A DNA stretch of 64,000 bases from JANYJA01 sp038229055 (GCA_038229055.1 JBBROU010000002.1:32666-96665), one strand, 5' to 3'; shown: positions 9,283 to 19,040, counted from the stretch's first letter. Program-made: numbers and translations. The notes: generated by a model not told the origin, from the sequence alone.

Positions 9283-9582
9283 CTATGGACGATCCAAACG
9301 CATGACATGCCGCTTGCGACTCTCCCCGATGAGTTGGATCGTCTCCACTAGCTTGAATCCGGCTTTCAAGAAGGCGTGCAAAGATCGGACGCTACGCTCC
9401 TCAGGATCGGTAATGACGGCACGGACGGCGGGGGATACAAAAACAAACCGCCTCACGAACTCTCGTATAATCACCGGACCCAATCCTAAACCTGTTAGCT
9501 TCTGTACCCCAATGGCGACGTCAATGCCAGCCGAATAGGGTTCCGCTCCCTCGAGTGGACGGAATGAGATGCAATCCTTCAT
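9283..9582 (-). pseudogene. GNAT acetyltransferase remnant (internally deleted)
   Basis: 99 codons. The last ~75 residues are a clear C-terminal half of a GNAT acetyltransferase of the AAC(6')-like kind: GIDVAIG strand, the acetyl-CoA loop region GLGLGPVIIREFV, then a DP-x-E-R-S-V-R-S-x-x-x-x-L-K-A-G-F motif. The first residues (CISFRPL) look like the first beta-strand of the same fold. Roughly 70-80 residues that normally separate these two parts are missing, so the gene seems to have closed up around an in-frame internal deletion. Activity is unlikely because the substrate half is lost. An alternative is a truncated gene with a chance N-terminus. Confidence 0.6.
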
Positions 9583-9713
9583 TTACTGGACGTTTATTAG
9601 GTACGGGTTCCGGCCCGCGGGGGTAAACGATGATTGCCGCCTAGCCTTGATTACCCGCCTGCAAAACGTCGTTAGCGGAATGTACGCCATACTAGGCAAA
9701 GAAAAGGCGAACA

Positions 9714-12029
9714 ATGACTCTTCCTTTGCTTGGGCCCTCAGGCCTCGCCCGCACGTCCGATCACACCGCCATGGTGCAGTACTTCGAGGCGCTCCAACGC
9801 CGCTCGGATCCGCCGGTCCGCGCCATCCACCACCAGCCGACTCGCGAAGGGGACTATCGAGAGATCCCCGAGACCGTCGCGCCGCCCCTGCGGAAGGTTC
9901 TGGAAGCGCGCGGCATCACCCAGCTCTATAGCCACCAGGCGGCGGCGTACCAGATTGCGACCTCTGGCAAGAACCTCGTCATCGTCACCCCGACCGCCAG
10001 CGGCAAGACGCTGTGCTACAACCTGCCCGTCTTCGAGCTGCTGATGCGCGACCCCGGCGCGCGCGCCATGTACCTGTTCCCCACCAAGGCGCTGGCCGAA
10101 GATCAGTTGCATGAGTTCAACACGCTGGTCGATGAGATGGGCTCGAATATCCGCGCCTTCACCTACGACGGCGACACGCCGCAGGACGCCCGCAAGGCCA
10201 TTCGCCAGCGCGCCAACGTCGTGTTGACGAATCCGGATATGCTGCACAGCGGCATCCTACCGCATCACACCAAGTGGGCCAAGCTGTTCGAGAACCTGCG
10301 CTACATCGTGATCGACGAGTTGCATTACTATCGCGGCGTTTACGGCAGCCACTTCGCCAACCTGCTGCGCCGGCTCAAGCGCATCTGCGAGTTCTATGGA
10401 TCGAATCCCGTCTTCATCTGCTGCTCCGCGACAATCGCGAATCCGCGCGAGCTGGCTCAAACGTTGGCCGAACGCGAATTCGAAATCGTCGATCAGAGCG
10501 GCGCGCCCACGGGTGAAAAGTACTTCATCCTCTATAACCCGCCGGTGGTGAACCGCCAGCTCGGCATCCGGCGCAGCTACATTAACGAGACGCGCCGCAT
10601 TGCGCTCGAATTTATCGACCATCATCAGCAGACCCTGGTGTTCGCGAACAACCGGCTTGCGACCGAAATCCTGGTCACGTATTTGAAAGATGCCTGCGAC
10701 AACGGGCGTATCCCGACGGAGACCGTGCGCGGCTATCGGGGCGGCTATCTTCCACGGGAGCGGCGTGAAATTGAGAGGCGCTTGCGGTCGGGCGACATCC
10801 GCGCCGTGGTGGCGACCAACGCTCTTGAACTCGGGATCGATATCGGATCGCTCGATGCCGTGGTGATGGCCGGGTATCCGGGGACGATCGCGTCGACCTG
10901 GCAGCGGGCCGGACGCGCCGGAAGGCGGCAGACGGCGTCGGTCGCGGTGATGGTGGCTTCGAGCGCTCCGCTGGATCAGTACATCGTCGAGCATCCCGAG
11001 TACTTCTTCGAGCGCTCGCCGGAACACGCTTACGTGAACGCGGACAATCTCGAGATCCTGCTGAGCCACATGAAATGCGCGGCTTTCGAGCTTCCGCTAT
11101 CGGAAAAGGAAAAGTTCGGTCCGCACGAAACCGGCGACCTTTGCCGCTTCCTGGAGGACCAGGGCTTCCTCCATAAATCCGCGGGCAACTGGCACTGGAC
11201 TTCCGACACCTACCCCGCCGACACGATCGCGCTGCGGTCGGTAAGCAGCGACAACTTCGTCGTGATCGACATCACGGGCGAGCCGAAGGTGATCGCGGAC
11301 GTCTCTTTCACCACGGCGCTGACCACGCTTCACGAAAAGGCCATCTACCTTCATGAGGCCAAGCAATTCCACGTCGAGCGCTTCGATTACAAAGAGCGGA
11401 AGGCGTATGTAAAGCAGGTGGACTGCGACTACTACACCGACGCGATCGACTACACGCAGGTGGCGGTGCTGAAGAGCGAAGCTGTTGCGCCCATGACAGG
11501 CGCCAACGCCAGCCACGGCGACGTTCGCGTGAACCGGCAGATTGTCGGTTTTAAAAAGATTAAGTTCTACACCATGGAGAATGTGGGCGCGGGGCGGCTC
11601 TCCATGCCCGAGCAGGAGATGCACACCACGTCATTCTGGCTGCACTTCCCCGCCCCGTTCCTGGCCGCGTTCGCCTTTACGCCGACTGAAAAACAGAACG
11701 GCCTCACGGGTCTGGGGAATGCGCTTCGCACCATTGCCACGCTGATGTTGATGTGCGATCCGCGCGATTTGGGGATTGCGCTCACCGAACAGCCGGCCGC
11801 GCAAATTTGGGAGCCGAATCTGTATCTCTACGACACTTATGCCGGGGGCATTGGCCAGAGCGAACCGCTGCATCGCATGCGGGATCGGCTGGCCGCGCAA
11901 ACGCGGGAACTGATTGCGGCGTGCCCCTGCGAGGCAGGATGCCCGTCGTGCGTTGGGCCCATTGGCGAGGTGGGGGAGCGCGGAAAAGAAGTGGCCCTGG
12001 CGTTTCTGCAGGCGTTATTGCCGCTTTAG
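9714..12029 (+). CDS. DEAD/DEAH-box helicase with DUF1998 C-terminus (MrfA/YprA-like)
   Basis: 771 residues. Walker A T-P-T-A-S-G-K-T at 92-99, Walker B D-E-L-H at 201-204, S-A-T motif III, and a C-terminal helicase domain ending in the Q-R-A-G-R-A-G-R-R motif VI. The C-terminal region has the MrfA-binding DUF1998 layout, closing with the cysteine cluster CPCEAGCPSC near residue 747 that likely binds zinc. Bacillus MrfA is a 3'-5' helicase needed for mitomycin C repair, acting with the exonuclease MrfB; no MrfB is next to it here. The ATG at 9714 follows a GGCG-type site; the gene overlaps the convergent gene by 15 bases. Confidence 0.9.
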   Translation: MTLPLLGPSGLARTSDHTAMVQYFEALQRRSDPPVRAIHHQPTREGDYREIPETVAPPLRKVLEARGITQLYSHQAAAYQIATSGKNLVIVTPTASGKTLCYNLPVFELLMRDPGARAMYLFPTKALAEDQLHEFNTLVDEMGSNIRAFTYDGDTPQDARKAIRQRANVVLTNPDMLHSGILPHHTKWAKLFENLRYIVIDELHYYRGVYGSHFANLLRRLKRICEFYGSNPVFICCSATIANPRELAQTLAEREFEIVDQSGAPTGEKYFILYNPPVVNRQLGIRRSYINETRRIALEFIDHHQQTLVFANNRLATEILVTYLKDACDNGRIPTETVRGYRGGYLPRERREIERRLRSGDIRAVVATNALELGIDIGSLDAVVMAGYPGTIASTWQRAGRAGRRQTASVAVMVASSAPLDQYIVEHPEYFFERSPEHAYVNADNLEILLSHMKCAAFELPLSEKEKFGPHETGDLCRFLEDQGFLHKSAGNWHWTSDTYPADTIALRSVSSDNFVVIDITGEPKVIADVSFTTALTTLHEKAIYLHEAKQFHVERFDYKERKAYVKQVDCDYYTDAIDYTQVAVLKSEAVAPMTGANASHGDVRVNRQIVGFKKIKFYTMENVGAGRLSMPEQEMHTTSFWLHFPAPFLAAFAFTPTEKQNGLTGLGNALRTIATLMLMCDPRDLGIALTEQPAAQIWEPNLYLYDTYAGGIGQSEPLHRMRDRLAAQTRELIAACPCEAGCPSCVGPIGEVGERGKEVALAFLQALLPL

Positions 12030-12467
12030 AACCAGCGTATTGTCGCTGGCGCCGGAGGGCAGCTCCGAGTGCACCTGCTCGGTGATCGTCGTCCCGTCAG
12101 GAGAAAGCGTGAGCATCATGTGTTCGTGGTTCTGGCCATCGCCCCACTGCCGGTCGGTAACCAGCGTATTGCCTTCCCACTTGCACTTGATCGAGCCGCC
12201 TTCCGTGCCGAGGACCGGGTGGTATTTGCCGTCGCTCCGGCAGTCGCTCTCAACCACCTTCTCGTCGTTCCCGACCGTGGTCCTCCGCATCATGTGGACC
12301 ATCTTGCCTTTTTTGGTGATGGCGATGGTAACCGTACTCGGTGTAGAATCTGGCCCCGACGTCGACGCCTGATCTGGAGCATATTGCCAACTCCCGAGCA
12401 GGTCGGGCTTGTCGGACGCGACGAGCACGCCGATGGAAAACACGGCAATCCAGATTGATTTCTTCAT
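12015..12467 (-). CDS. Small secreted lipocalin-like hypothetical protein
   Basis: 150 residues with a short signal peptide (KK followed by a hydrophobic core to about residue 17). The rest is beta-rich: LLGSWQYAPDQ near the start is the type of phrase seen in small secreted proteins whose repeated strands form a barrel, and NTLVTDRQWGDGQNHEHMM and ITEQVHSELPSG continue the pattern. It ends inside the 3' end of the convergent helicase gene. No enzyme motif is visible; I can only call it an exported protein of unknown role. Confidence 0.7.
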   Translation of the reverse strand: MKKSIWIAVFSIGVLVASDKPDLLGSWQYAPDQASTSGPDSTPSTVTIAITKKGKMVHMMRRTTVGNDEKVVESDCRSDGKYHPVLGTEGGSIKCKWEGNTLVTDRQWGDGQNHEHMMLTLSPDGTTITEQVHSELPSGASDNTLVLKRQ

Positions 12468-12567
12468 TACAAACTCCTCCGGGATCTGATTAGCAGATTC
12501 ATCGCCATACCCGGCCCGAGCCGGCTCTTTGACTTGGGTTTCCGAAACCTGAGAAACTTACGGCTTC

Positions 12568-13329
12568 ATGGATGCCACTCCGCGTGCGAGACGCGTAATC
12601 CGGTGGGCGACTCTGTTCCTGGCCGGTGCGCTGTGCGGGCATGGGCAATCGCCCGGCGGCGAAGTGCTCGATTATGACGTGGAATGGCGCCTGGTTCCGG
12701 CAGGGCGAGCCAAGTTATCGTGGAGTCCGAACTCGACGCCGGGGCACGGAGGTGAAGCCAAACTCCACCTCGAAAGCACCGGGTTGGTGTCGCGCCTGTT
12801 TCATGTGAACGACGATTACACGTCCACGCTCGGTTCAAATTTCTGCGCCGAAACCACGTTTCTCACCGCCCATGAAGGCAGCCGGAATCGCGAAACCAAG
12901 GTCACCTTCGACGGCAATGCCAAGAAGGCCATTTATCTTGAAAAAGAGATCCCGAAGAACAACACGGTGGCGGCGCATGAGATCGAGATTCCGGCTTGCG
13001 TGCATGACATCGTTGGGGGCCTTTACTTCCTGCGAAGCGTGAACGTGGAACCCGGCCACTCCATGCAGATCCCCGTCAGCGACGGTAAAAGGACCGTGTC
13101 GCTGAAGGTGGAAGCCCAGGGGCGTGAAGATGTGAATACACCGCTCGGCGTACAGAAGACGCTGAAATATGAGATCTTCGCGTTCAACAACGTGCTGTAT
13201 CGGCGACCCGCGCATCTGCACGTGTGGCTCACCGAGGACCGGCGCAAACTTCCGGTGCAGATCGAGATCCGTATGCAATTCACGATCGGCACAGTTACCT
13301 TACGATTGAATAAAGAGACGAAGTTATGA
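12568..13329 (+). CDS. DUF3108 domain periplasmic/outer-membrane-directed protein
   Basis: 253 residues with a basic N-terminus and a signal peptide ending about residue 26. The mature part fits DUF3108: a GEVLDYDVEWRLVPAG strand pair at the start, a central VHDIVGGLYFLRS motif and a C-terminal HVWLTEDRRKLPVQI motif. DUF3108 proteins are beta-rich envelope proteins of unknown function. The stop overlaps the start of the following SGNH hydrolase (ATGA), the first of a tightly packed envelope operon. A paralogue lies at 36916-37623 in the polysaccharide cluster. Confidence 0.85.
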   Translation: MDATPRARRVIRWATLFLAGALCGHGQSPGGEVLDYDVEWRLVPAGRAKLSWSPNSTPGHGGEAKLHLESTGLVSRLFHVNDDYTSTLGSNFCAETTFLTAHEGSRNRETKVTFDGNAKKAIYLEKEIPKNNTVAAHEIEIPACVHDIVGGLYFLRSVNVEPGHSMQIPVSDGKRTVSLKVEAQGREDVNTPLGVQKTLKYEIFAFNNVLYRRPAHLHVWLTEDRRKLPVQIEIRMQFTIGTVTLRLNKETKL

Positions 13330-14804
13330 AACCGATTGCGGCAGTTCTAGTCATCCTCGGTGCTGGCTGGGCAACGGCCCAACAGACTTCCACGCCGGCG
13401 TCAGCGGCGAATCCGAGCGGCGCAACACTAAACGCGAAGGATTCCGAACAGCTCGCCCGGCGCATTACGCAACTGATGGAATCGACCGCGGTGATGGTGC
13501 CCGGTCTCACGCGCAGCACGGGCGCCATCGCGGAGAGCGCGCGGCAGGCGGTGCTCGGGCTGCAGACCACGCCGCAGAATAGCGGGCTGACGTACAGTCT
13601 GCTTGGGGGGGCGCGCGCGTATCTGGCCGTGGCCGACGCGCTGCCGAAGCCCGTATCGCTGCCCGAAACGGCCCGCCAGCAGTTCGCGGAATTGCGTGAC
13701 GCGGTGGAGCGCTTCGGGATCTATTTCGAATCGCTGCTCGATGAGAAGGAGCGGCAGCTTCGCAACCCGGATCGCGACAATCTGCGGCGCTATGCCGACG
13801 CGAATGAGAAGCTTGGGGCCCCTTCGCCGGCCATGCCTCGAGTGGTTTTCTTCGGCGATTCCATCACCGATTCCTGGCGCCTGAATGAATACTTCACCGG
13901 ACGGGAGTACGTGAACCGCGGCATCAGTGGTCAGGTAACGGGCGAGATGCTCGGGCGCATGAAGGCGGATGTTTTGGATCTGCATCCGCGGGCCGTGCTG
14001 ATCCTCGCCGGGACGAACGACGTCGCGCGCGGGGTTCCAGTCAAGACCATCGAGAGCAACCTGGAGATGATTGGCGAATTGGCGAACGCGCAGCATATCC
14101 GGCCGTTGTTCGCTTCGATTCTGCCGGTCAGCGATTATCACAAAGATGCCAATCCACGCTTCGAGATGACGCGAACGCGGCCGCCGGCGACCATCCTCCA
14201 GATCAACAACTGGCTGCAGAATTACTGCCGCCAGCACAACTACAGCTACGTGGATTACTACAGCGCGCTGAAAGACAATGCCGGGATGCTGATGCCGGAC
14301 GCCTCGGATGACGGGCTGCATCCGAACGGCAAGGGTTACCGGATCATGGCTCCAGTGGCGATGGAGGCGTTGAATCGTGTGGTGCCCGGCGGCATGGTGA
14401 CCACGCAAACTCGCCCGGCCGCGCAGCATGCGGTACCCGCGCCGGTAGTTACGCCCGTGGTTACTAATACAGCGGCGCCCCCCGCGCCGGCTGCTACCAC
14501 AGTGCCGGTTGCGAAGCCGGTTGAAATTGCGGTGACTCCGACGCCGACTGCTCCGGTAAGCGCGCCCTCCACTACGACCTCCCAAACAACGACCCAGGCC
14601 GACAAGCCGGCTCCGAGTGTGGCGAAACCGGCCCCGGTCACCACCACGACGCAATCGACCACCCCTTTGGCCCCCCCTTCGACGTCAAACCCGTCCACAG
14701 CGGCGCCCAGCCGACCGCTGACGCAGCCTTCCGTTTCAAGCTACACCCTGGCCGAACAGCAGCAGAGGGACCAGAAGAAGAAGAAAAAGAACACCCTATT
14801 CTAA
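13326..14804 (+). CDS. Exported SGNH/GDSL-family hydrolase
   Basis: 492 residues with a signal peptide (residues 1-19, ending ATAQQ). The SGNH domain spans about 170-350: block I G-D-S-I-T-D with nucleophile S179, glycine block at G202, N231 in GTNDVARG, and D329-x-x-H332 in DDGLHPN. The family removes ester groups from sugars, lipids or peptidoglycan. An N-terminal helical region (35-150) precedes it. The C-terminal ~130 residues are a disordered Ala/Pro/Thr/Val tail ending in a run of lysines. The tail may attach the enzyme to the envelope; that is inference. It lies in the DUF3108 - hydrolase - lipoprotein - glycosyltransferase operon. Confidence 0.85.
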   Translation: MKPIAAVLVILGAGWATAQQTSTPASAANPSGATLNAKDSEQLARRITQLMESTAVMVPGLTRSTGAIAESARQAVLGLQTTPQNSGLTYSLLGGARAYLAVADALPKPVSLPETARQQFAELRDAVERFGIYFESLLDEKERQLRNPDRDNLRRYADANEKLGAPSPAMPRVVFFGDSITDSWRLNEYFTGREYVNRGISGQVTGEMLGRMKADVLDLHPRAVLILAGTNDVARGVPVKTIESNLEMIGELANAQHIRPLFASILPVSDYHKDANPRFEMTRTRPPATILQINNWLQNYCRQHNYSYVDYYSALKDNAGMLMPDASDDGLHPNGKGYRIMAPVAMEALNRVVPGGMVTTQTRPAAQHAVPAPVVTPVVTNTAAPPAPAATTVPVAKPVEIAVTPTPTAPVSAPSTTTSQTTTQADKPAPSVAKPAPVTTTTQSTTPLAPPSTSNPSTAAPSRPLTQPSVSSYTLAEQQQRDQKKKKKNTLF

Positions 14805-14805
14805 A

Positions 14806-15318
14806 GTGGCGCACTGGCTGGTAGTCCTCGTTTCCGCCGCGGCTCTGTCGTCGTGTGCCACGCCTTCATTTCCGCCGCCGGCACAATATCAGTTCGCGAG
14901 CCCGCACGAGATCGGTTCGTTCGTGAATATGCGCTATACGGATGTGGAGCGCTACCTCGTGCGCGATTTTCTGCCCAATGCCGAGACTCCGGTCTGGCGC
15001 TGGGCCGGCGCGCATCCGCAGTTGCGATTCTTCATCGAGACGGCCAACGAGCTTACCTTTTCGATTGACTACACCTGCGCCGAAACGTTGTTCCGCAAAA
15101 CCGGACCCGTGACGCTGACGTTTCTGGCGAACGACAAACCCTTTGGACAAAAGACCTGCACTCGCCCGGGCCGCGCGCAGTTCAGCATGAAGGTGCCACC
15201 TGGAGTGCTCGTCCCGAACGCGGTAAATTTGATCGGGATCGAGCCGGATAAGACGGCCCAGGGCGACACCGGCGCGGCGCTCGGCTTCATCCTCTTCAGC
15301 GCGGGATTTCTATCGTAG
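14806..15318 (+). CDS. Predicted lipoprotein, unknown function
   Basis: GTG start one base after the previous stop. 170 residues with a short hydrophobic signal and a lipobox A-L-S-S-C (Cys about position 17). The mature part is beta-rich, with ELTFSIDYTCAETLFRKTG and a PVTLTFLANDK strand pair, resembling a carbohydrate-binding-like sandwich. No known domain recognised. The last base of its stop is the first base of the next GTG start, so it is coupled to the membrane glycosyltransferase and may assist it. Confidence 0.72.
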   Translation: MAHWLVVLVSAAALSSCATPSFPPPAQYQFASPHEIGSFVNMRYTDVERYLVRDFLPNAETPVWRWAGAHPQLRFFIETANELTFSIDYTCAETLFRKTGPVTLTFLANDKPFGQKTCTRPGRAQFSMKVPPGVLVPNAVNLIGIEPDKTAQGDTGAALGFILFSAGFLS

Positions 15319-17654
15319 TGCGCGAGGTCGTCTACATCTTATTCGGTTGCGCCTTCACGGTCGCCACGGCTGCCGCGTTCGGCGCACTGCTGTTTCGCGG
15401 CTTAGGTATCGCGCTTCGGAAGCGCGAACACACGCTGCTGGCGTTTGTCTGCGGCTCGGCGGTGCTCAGCCTGTTGGTGTTCTTGTTGTGTGCAGTGGGG
15501 CAGGCGCGCAAGGGCGTGTTCTTGTGGACTGGCCTCGCCGCGCTCATCGCCTGGTATCTTCGAGCGCGGAATGTGCCGCCGCCAGCGTTCTTGCCGAAGC
15601 TTTCGGTCCAGGCAGCGGCATTCTTCACGGTGCTTTTCAGCGTCTTTGGTGTGCTGTATTTCTTCAACGCCATGGCCCCGGAGGTCAGCCCCGATGGCGC
15701 GGTGTACCACTTGGGCCTGGTCAGCCGGTACTTGAAGTGGCACGGGTTCCACCGCGTCACCACGGATCTTTACGTCAACATATCGCAAGGTTTGGAGATG
15801 CTTTTCCTGTTCGCCTTTGCGTTCGGCAGGCACTCCGCGGCGGCGATGGTGCACTGCGCATTCCTGTTCACGCTCCCGCTCCTGATGCTCTGCTACGGGC
15901 GCCGCTTCGGGGTGGCGCGCGCGGCAATCTGCGGAGCGCTGCTGTTCTTCATGAGCCCGGTCGTGGGCATTGACGGCATCAGTGCATATAACGATGTCGG
16001 CCTCGCAACGGTCGCTTTCGCGCTCTTCTATTTCCTGCAGATCTGGCGCGAGGATCAGAATTCGAAGCTGCTCATTCCCATCGGGCTGCTCGCCGGATTT
16101 GCGTTCGCGATCAAATACACCGGCTTCCTGGCCGGCCCCTACGCACTCGGATTCGTCGCGTGGCATGCGCCCCGGCAACGGATGCGGCGCCTTCTTACGG
16201 TCGCCGGCTGCGCGGCCATTCTGATCTCGCCGTGGGTGATTAAGAATGTGATTTGGTTTGGAAATCCGGCGTCGCCGTTCCTCAACTCGATATTCCCGAA
16301 CCCGTATATTCACGTGTCCTTCGAGCGCGAGTACAGCCACTTCTTCCGCACTTACAACATGCCGAGCCTCTGGCCGGTGCCGTGGATGGCGACCGTTACC
16401 GGGGCGCTGGGCGGGGGCGTCGGACCGGTGTTCCTGCTAGCGCCGATCGCGCTGCTGAGCTTGCGCAAGCGTATGGGACGGAGTGTTCTGCTAGCCGCTC
16501 TGGTTTTCGGTGTGCCGTACGCCGCCAATATCGGCACACGATTTCTTATTCCCGCGCTGCCCTTTCTCGGGTTCGCGATGGGTCTGGCTCTGGATGAGAT
16601 CGCGGCCGGAATCTCGCTCTTGATCACCGGGCGAGCCTCACTGCGTCTGATGCGAAGAACCCGTTCTAGCACTAACGCGCGCATTACCGGCGAGCCCCGC
16701 CCGTTCACCATGAACCACACGCTCGAGGGTTCCGCGGTGGCGATAGGGCTGGTGCTGATAGTGCACGCGCTTCTCTCGTGGCCGAAACTGATCGATTTGG
16801 GCATATCGGGTGATGGCGGATGGCAGCTCACCACGCTGCCGGCGCGCGCGGCGTTGCGCATCGTTCCCGAAGAGCGATTTCTTAACGAGCACCTGCCGCA
16901 CTACGGCATGGCGCGGCTGATCGATCGCGTGGTCCCGGAAGGCGGGCATGTGTTCGCGTTCAATCCGGTTGCGGAGGCGTACACCACGCGCGACATCATT
17001 GTTTATTACCAGTCCGCCATGGGCGAGTCGATCAAGGACGCCATCCTGGTACCCCAGTTAACAGATTTTATGCCGACGGCGCGTTTCGATTTCCAATTCC
17101 CGCCCAGGCCGCTGCAAGGTGTGCGCGTGATCCAGACCGCGGGAGGCGCGGTGCCCGATATCTGGAGTATCTCAGAGCTCCGGCTCTTCAACGGCGAAAG
17201 AGAATTGCCGCGCGATGGCTCTTGGAGGCTGACCGCGAAGCCGTATCCGTGGGATGTTCAGCTTGCCTTCGACAACAATCCGGTGACGCGCTGGCGCAGT
17301 TGGGAGAGCATGCGTCCGGGTATGTTCATCCAAGCGGATTTCACGCGGCCTCTTCTGGTTAGCCGCGTGCGCGTGGAGTGCGCGCACGATCAATACCAGG
17401 TGCGATTACGGCTGGAGCGTCGCGATGACTCGGGCAAATGGATTTCACTGGCGGGTGCGCCTGCCGGGTCTGATGTCTCCCCGAAACCGGGCTGGAGGCG
17501 CGCGGCGACGGACGCGATCAAGGCGCGCGGTGTGGGTTTTATTCTGGTTGAGGACTCGCATGGGCAGGCGAGGGAATTTCAGGTGAATCCGGCCTTATGG
17601 GGAGTGACCGTGGCGGGGCAATGGAACGGGTCCACCCTATACCGTATTGAATAG
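15318..17654 (+). CDS. Polytopic membrane glycosyltransferase (GT-C/ArnT-like) with C-terminal sandwich domain
   Basis: 778 residues, GTG start overlapping the lipoprotein stop. About ten membrane segments occupy residues 1-510. The first luminal loop holds the GT-C type acidic motif APEVSPDGAVYHL (about 118-130), the usual place for the catalytic Asp in polyprenyl-phosphate-sugar transferases. The soluble C-terminus (from about 530) includes a discoidin-like segment: AFDNNPVTRWRSWE, then MFIQADFTRPLLVSRVRVEC. This F5/8C-like module would bind glycans or peptides. The substrate is unknown; the neighbours suggest modification of an envelope component. Confidence 0.75.
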   Translation: MREVVYILFGCAFTVATAAAFGALLFRGLGIALRKREHTLLAFVCGSAVLSLLVFLLCAVGQARKGVFLWTGLAALIAWYLRARNVPPPAFLPKLSVQAAAFFTVLFSVFGVLYFFNAMAPEVSPDGAVYHLGLVSRYLKWHGFHRVTTDLYVNISQGLEMLFLFAFAFGRHSAAAMVHCAFLFTLPLLMLCYGRRFGVARAAICGALLFFMSPVVGIDGISAYNDVGLATVAFALFYFLQIWREDQNSKLLIPIGLLAGFAFAIKYTGFLAGPYALGFVAWHAPRQRMRRLLTVAGCAAILISPWVIKNVIWFGNPASPFLNSIFPNPYIHVSFEREYSHFFRTYNMPSLWPVPWMATVTGALGGGVGPVFLLAPIALLSLRKRMGRSVLLAALVFGVPYAANIGTRFLIPALPFLGFAMGLALDEIAAGISLLITGRASLRLMRRTRSSTNARITGEPRPFTMNHTLEGSAVAIGLVLIVHALLSWPKLIDLGISGDGGWQLTTLPARAALRIVPEERFLNEHLPHYGMARLIDRVVPEGGHVFAFNPVAEAYTTRDIIVYYQSAMGESIKDAILVPQLTDFMPTARFDFQFPPRPLQGVRVIQTAGGAVPDIWSISELRLFNGERELPRDGSWRLTAKPYPWDVQLAFDNNPVTRWRSWESMRPGMFIQADFTRPLLVSRVRVECAHDQYQVRLRLERRDDSGKWISLAGAPAGSDVSPKPGWRRAATDAIKARGVGFILVEDSHGQAREFQVNPALWGVTVAGQWNGSTLYRIE

Positions 17655-17660
17655 GAAACG

Positions 17661-18611
17661 ATGCCCTACTTTCTCGGGATTGACGGGGGCCAATCGAGCA
17701 CGACTGCTCTGGTGGGCGATGAGACGGGGCGGGTGCTCGGGTTTGGCATCGCCGGGCCGTGCAATCATGTCGGCGTTGCCGATGGCCCGGAGAAACTGGC
17801 GCGCGTGGTGCGCAGTTGCGCGAGCGATGCGTGCAAAGCTGCTGGGCTCAGGCTGGAGCAGGTGCAATTTCAAGCGGCGTGTTTCGGGATGAGCGGCGGG
17901 CCGGCGGATAAGGAAGCGATCCTGGCATCGGTGATTGCAGCCGACCACATGTTTGTGACGCACGATGCTATGATCGCGTTGGCCGGCGCGGTGCCAGACG
18001 GCGTGGGCGCACTCGTAATCGCGGGGACCGGTTCTATCGCGTTCGCCCGGAATACGGCGGGTCGGACGGCGCGCGCCGGCGGTTGGGGATACGTGTTCGG
18101 CGATGAAGGCGGGGCATTCGACATCGTCAGGCAGGCAGTTCGAGCAGTTCTGCGTTTGGAGGAGGGCTGGGGGCCCCAGACGGCGCTCCGCGAAATGCTT
18201 CTGACCGCCACCGGCGTGGCTAATGCGAATGCGCTGGTCCACCTTTTTTATACGGACGATTGGCCGCGGTCCCGAGTGGCCCGCCTGTCGCCGACGGTGG
18301 ATGAAGCCGCGCGCTTAGGGGACTGCGTCGCGTGCGCGATCTTGGCGGAAGCTGGGCGGCAGTTAAGCGAGTTGGAGGCGAAGGTGACGGAGCAACTTTG
18401 GATGCCCGGGGAGGATGTGTTCGCGGCGTGGGTGGGTGGCGTCTTCCGCAGCGATAAGGTGCGATCGGTTTTTGAACGGGAATGGACGCGCGCTGCCGGA
18501 CACCGGTGCGGACCGCCTCTCTATCCTCCGGCCGCGGGGGCCCTCTTAGAGGCATTGCGATCGGCTGGCCAGCGCAGGGAATTGCGCGGACTTCCTTCGG
18601 AAATTCGGTAG
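17661..18611 (+). CDS. BadF/BadG-type ATPase, N-acetylglucosamine-kinase-like
   Basis: 316 residues of the ASKHA sugar kinase/actin fold. Phosphate-1 motif G-I-D-G-G-Q-S-S-T-T at 6-15, a central VTHDAMIALAGA segment with the likely catalytic Asp, phosphate-2 motif I-A-G-T-G-S-I-A at about 117-124, and a GGWGYVFGDEGGAFDI segment characteristic of GlcNAc kinases in this family. It follows the membrane glycosyltransferase by six bases and may salvage amino sugars. BadF-type 2-hydroxyacyl dehydratase activators look different in the Cys region and are less likely. Confidence 0.82.
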   Translation: MPYFLGIDGGQSSTTALVGDETGRVLGFGIAGPCNHVGVADGPEKLARVVRSCASDACKAAGLRLEQVQFQAACFGMSGGPADKEAILASVIAADHMFVTHDAMIALAGAVPDGVGALVIAGTGSIAFARNTAGRTARAGGWGYVFGDEGGAFDIVRQAVRAVLRLEEGWGPQTALREMLLTATGVANANALVHLFYTDDWPRSRVARLSPTVDEAARLGDCVACAILAEAGRQLSELEAKVTEQLWMPGEDVFAAWVGGVFRSDKVRSVFEREWTRAAGHRCGPPLYPPAAGALLEALRSAGQRRELRGLPSEIR

Positions 18612-18618
18612 TGAGGGC

Positions 18619-18885
18619 CTACTGCAGCCGGGCGCGGTTTTGTTCGTTCATTACCAGCGCGTCGAACACCGCTAATACCTGCTTGCGATAAACGTAGACG
18701 CGCTGCAAATTGTCGCGGAATGCAGTCTCAAAATCTTGGGCTTTCAGCCACTTTTCCAGCAGAGTTCGCGGCAGGTCAATATCCTGGCGCAAGGCTTCCA
18801 CCGAATGCCCGCGCAGGAAGAGACCGTAGAAAAATGCGGCCTCGCGTTGGGGCGCTAATGGATCGGAATCGTCTCTCGGCGTCAT
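18619..18885 (-). CDS. Small hypothetical protein, helical
   Basis: 88 residues, mostly charged helices with a HSVEALRQDIDLPRTLLEKWL segment that looks like a helix-turn-helix followed by an arm. It ends seven bases from the convergent sugar kinase. It has normal codon use and a conserved look, but I recognise no family. It could be a small DNA- or protein-binding adaptor; low certainty on function. Confidence 0.6.
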   Translation of the reverse strand: MTPRDDSDPLAPQREAAFFYGLFLRGHSVEALRQDIDLPRTLLEKWLKAQDFETAFRDNLQRVYVYRKQVLAVFDALVMNEQNRARLQ

Positions 18886-19040
18886 GTCTGCACGCTTCAG
18901 CGAAAAGGCTAGTATAGCGGGCGATTACGCCCGCAATCAAGTAAATTACAGGAAGGACCGGCAGGAACCCCAGTGTAAAGAGATCAAATATTTTTGACGC
19001 GCGACCGGGCCGGATTATTTCAACTTTTTGTGAAATCCTT

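Noticed and set aside
8904..9308. 134-codon minus-strand frame
   Set aside because: Only a central portion looks protein-like, no family is recognised and no ribosome-binding site is seen; kept only as a comment on the gene-poor stretch.
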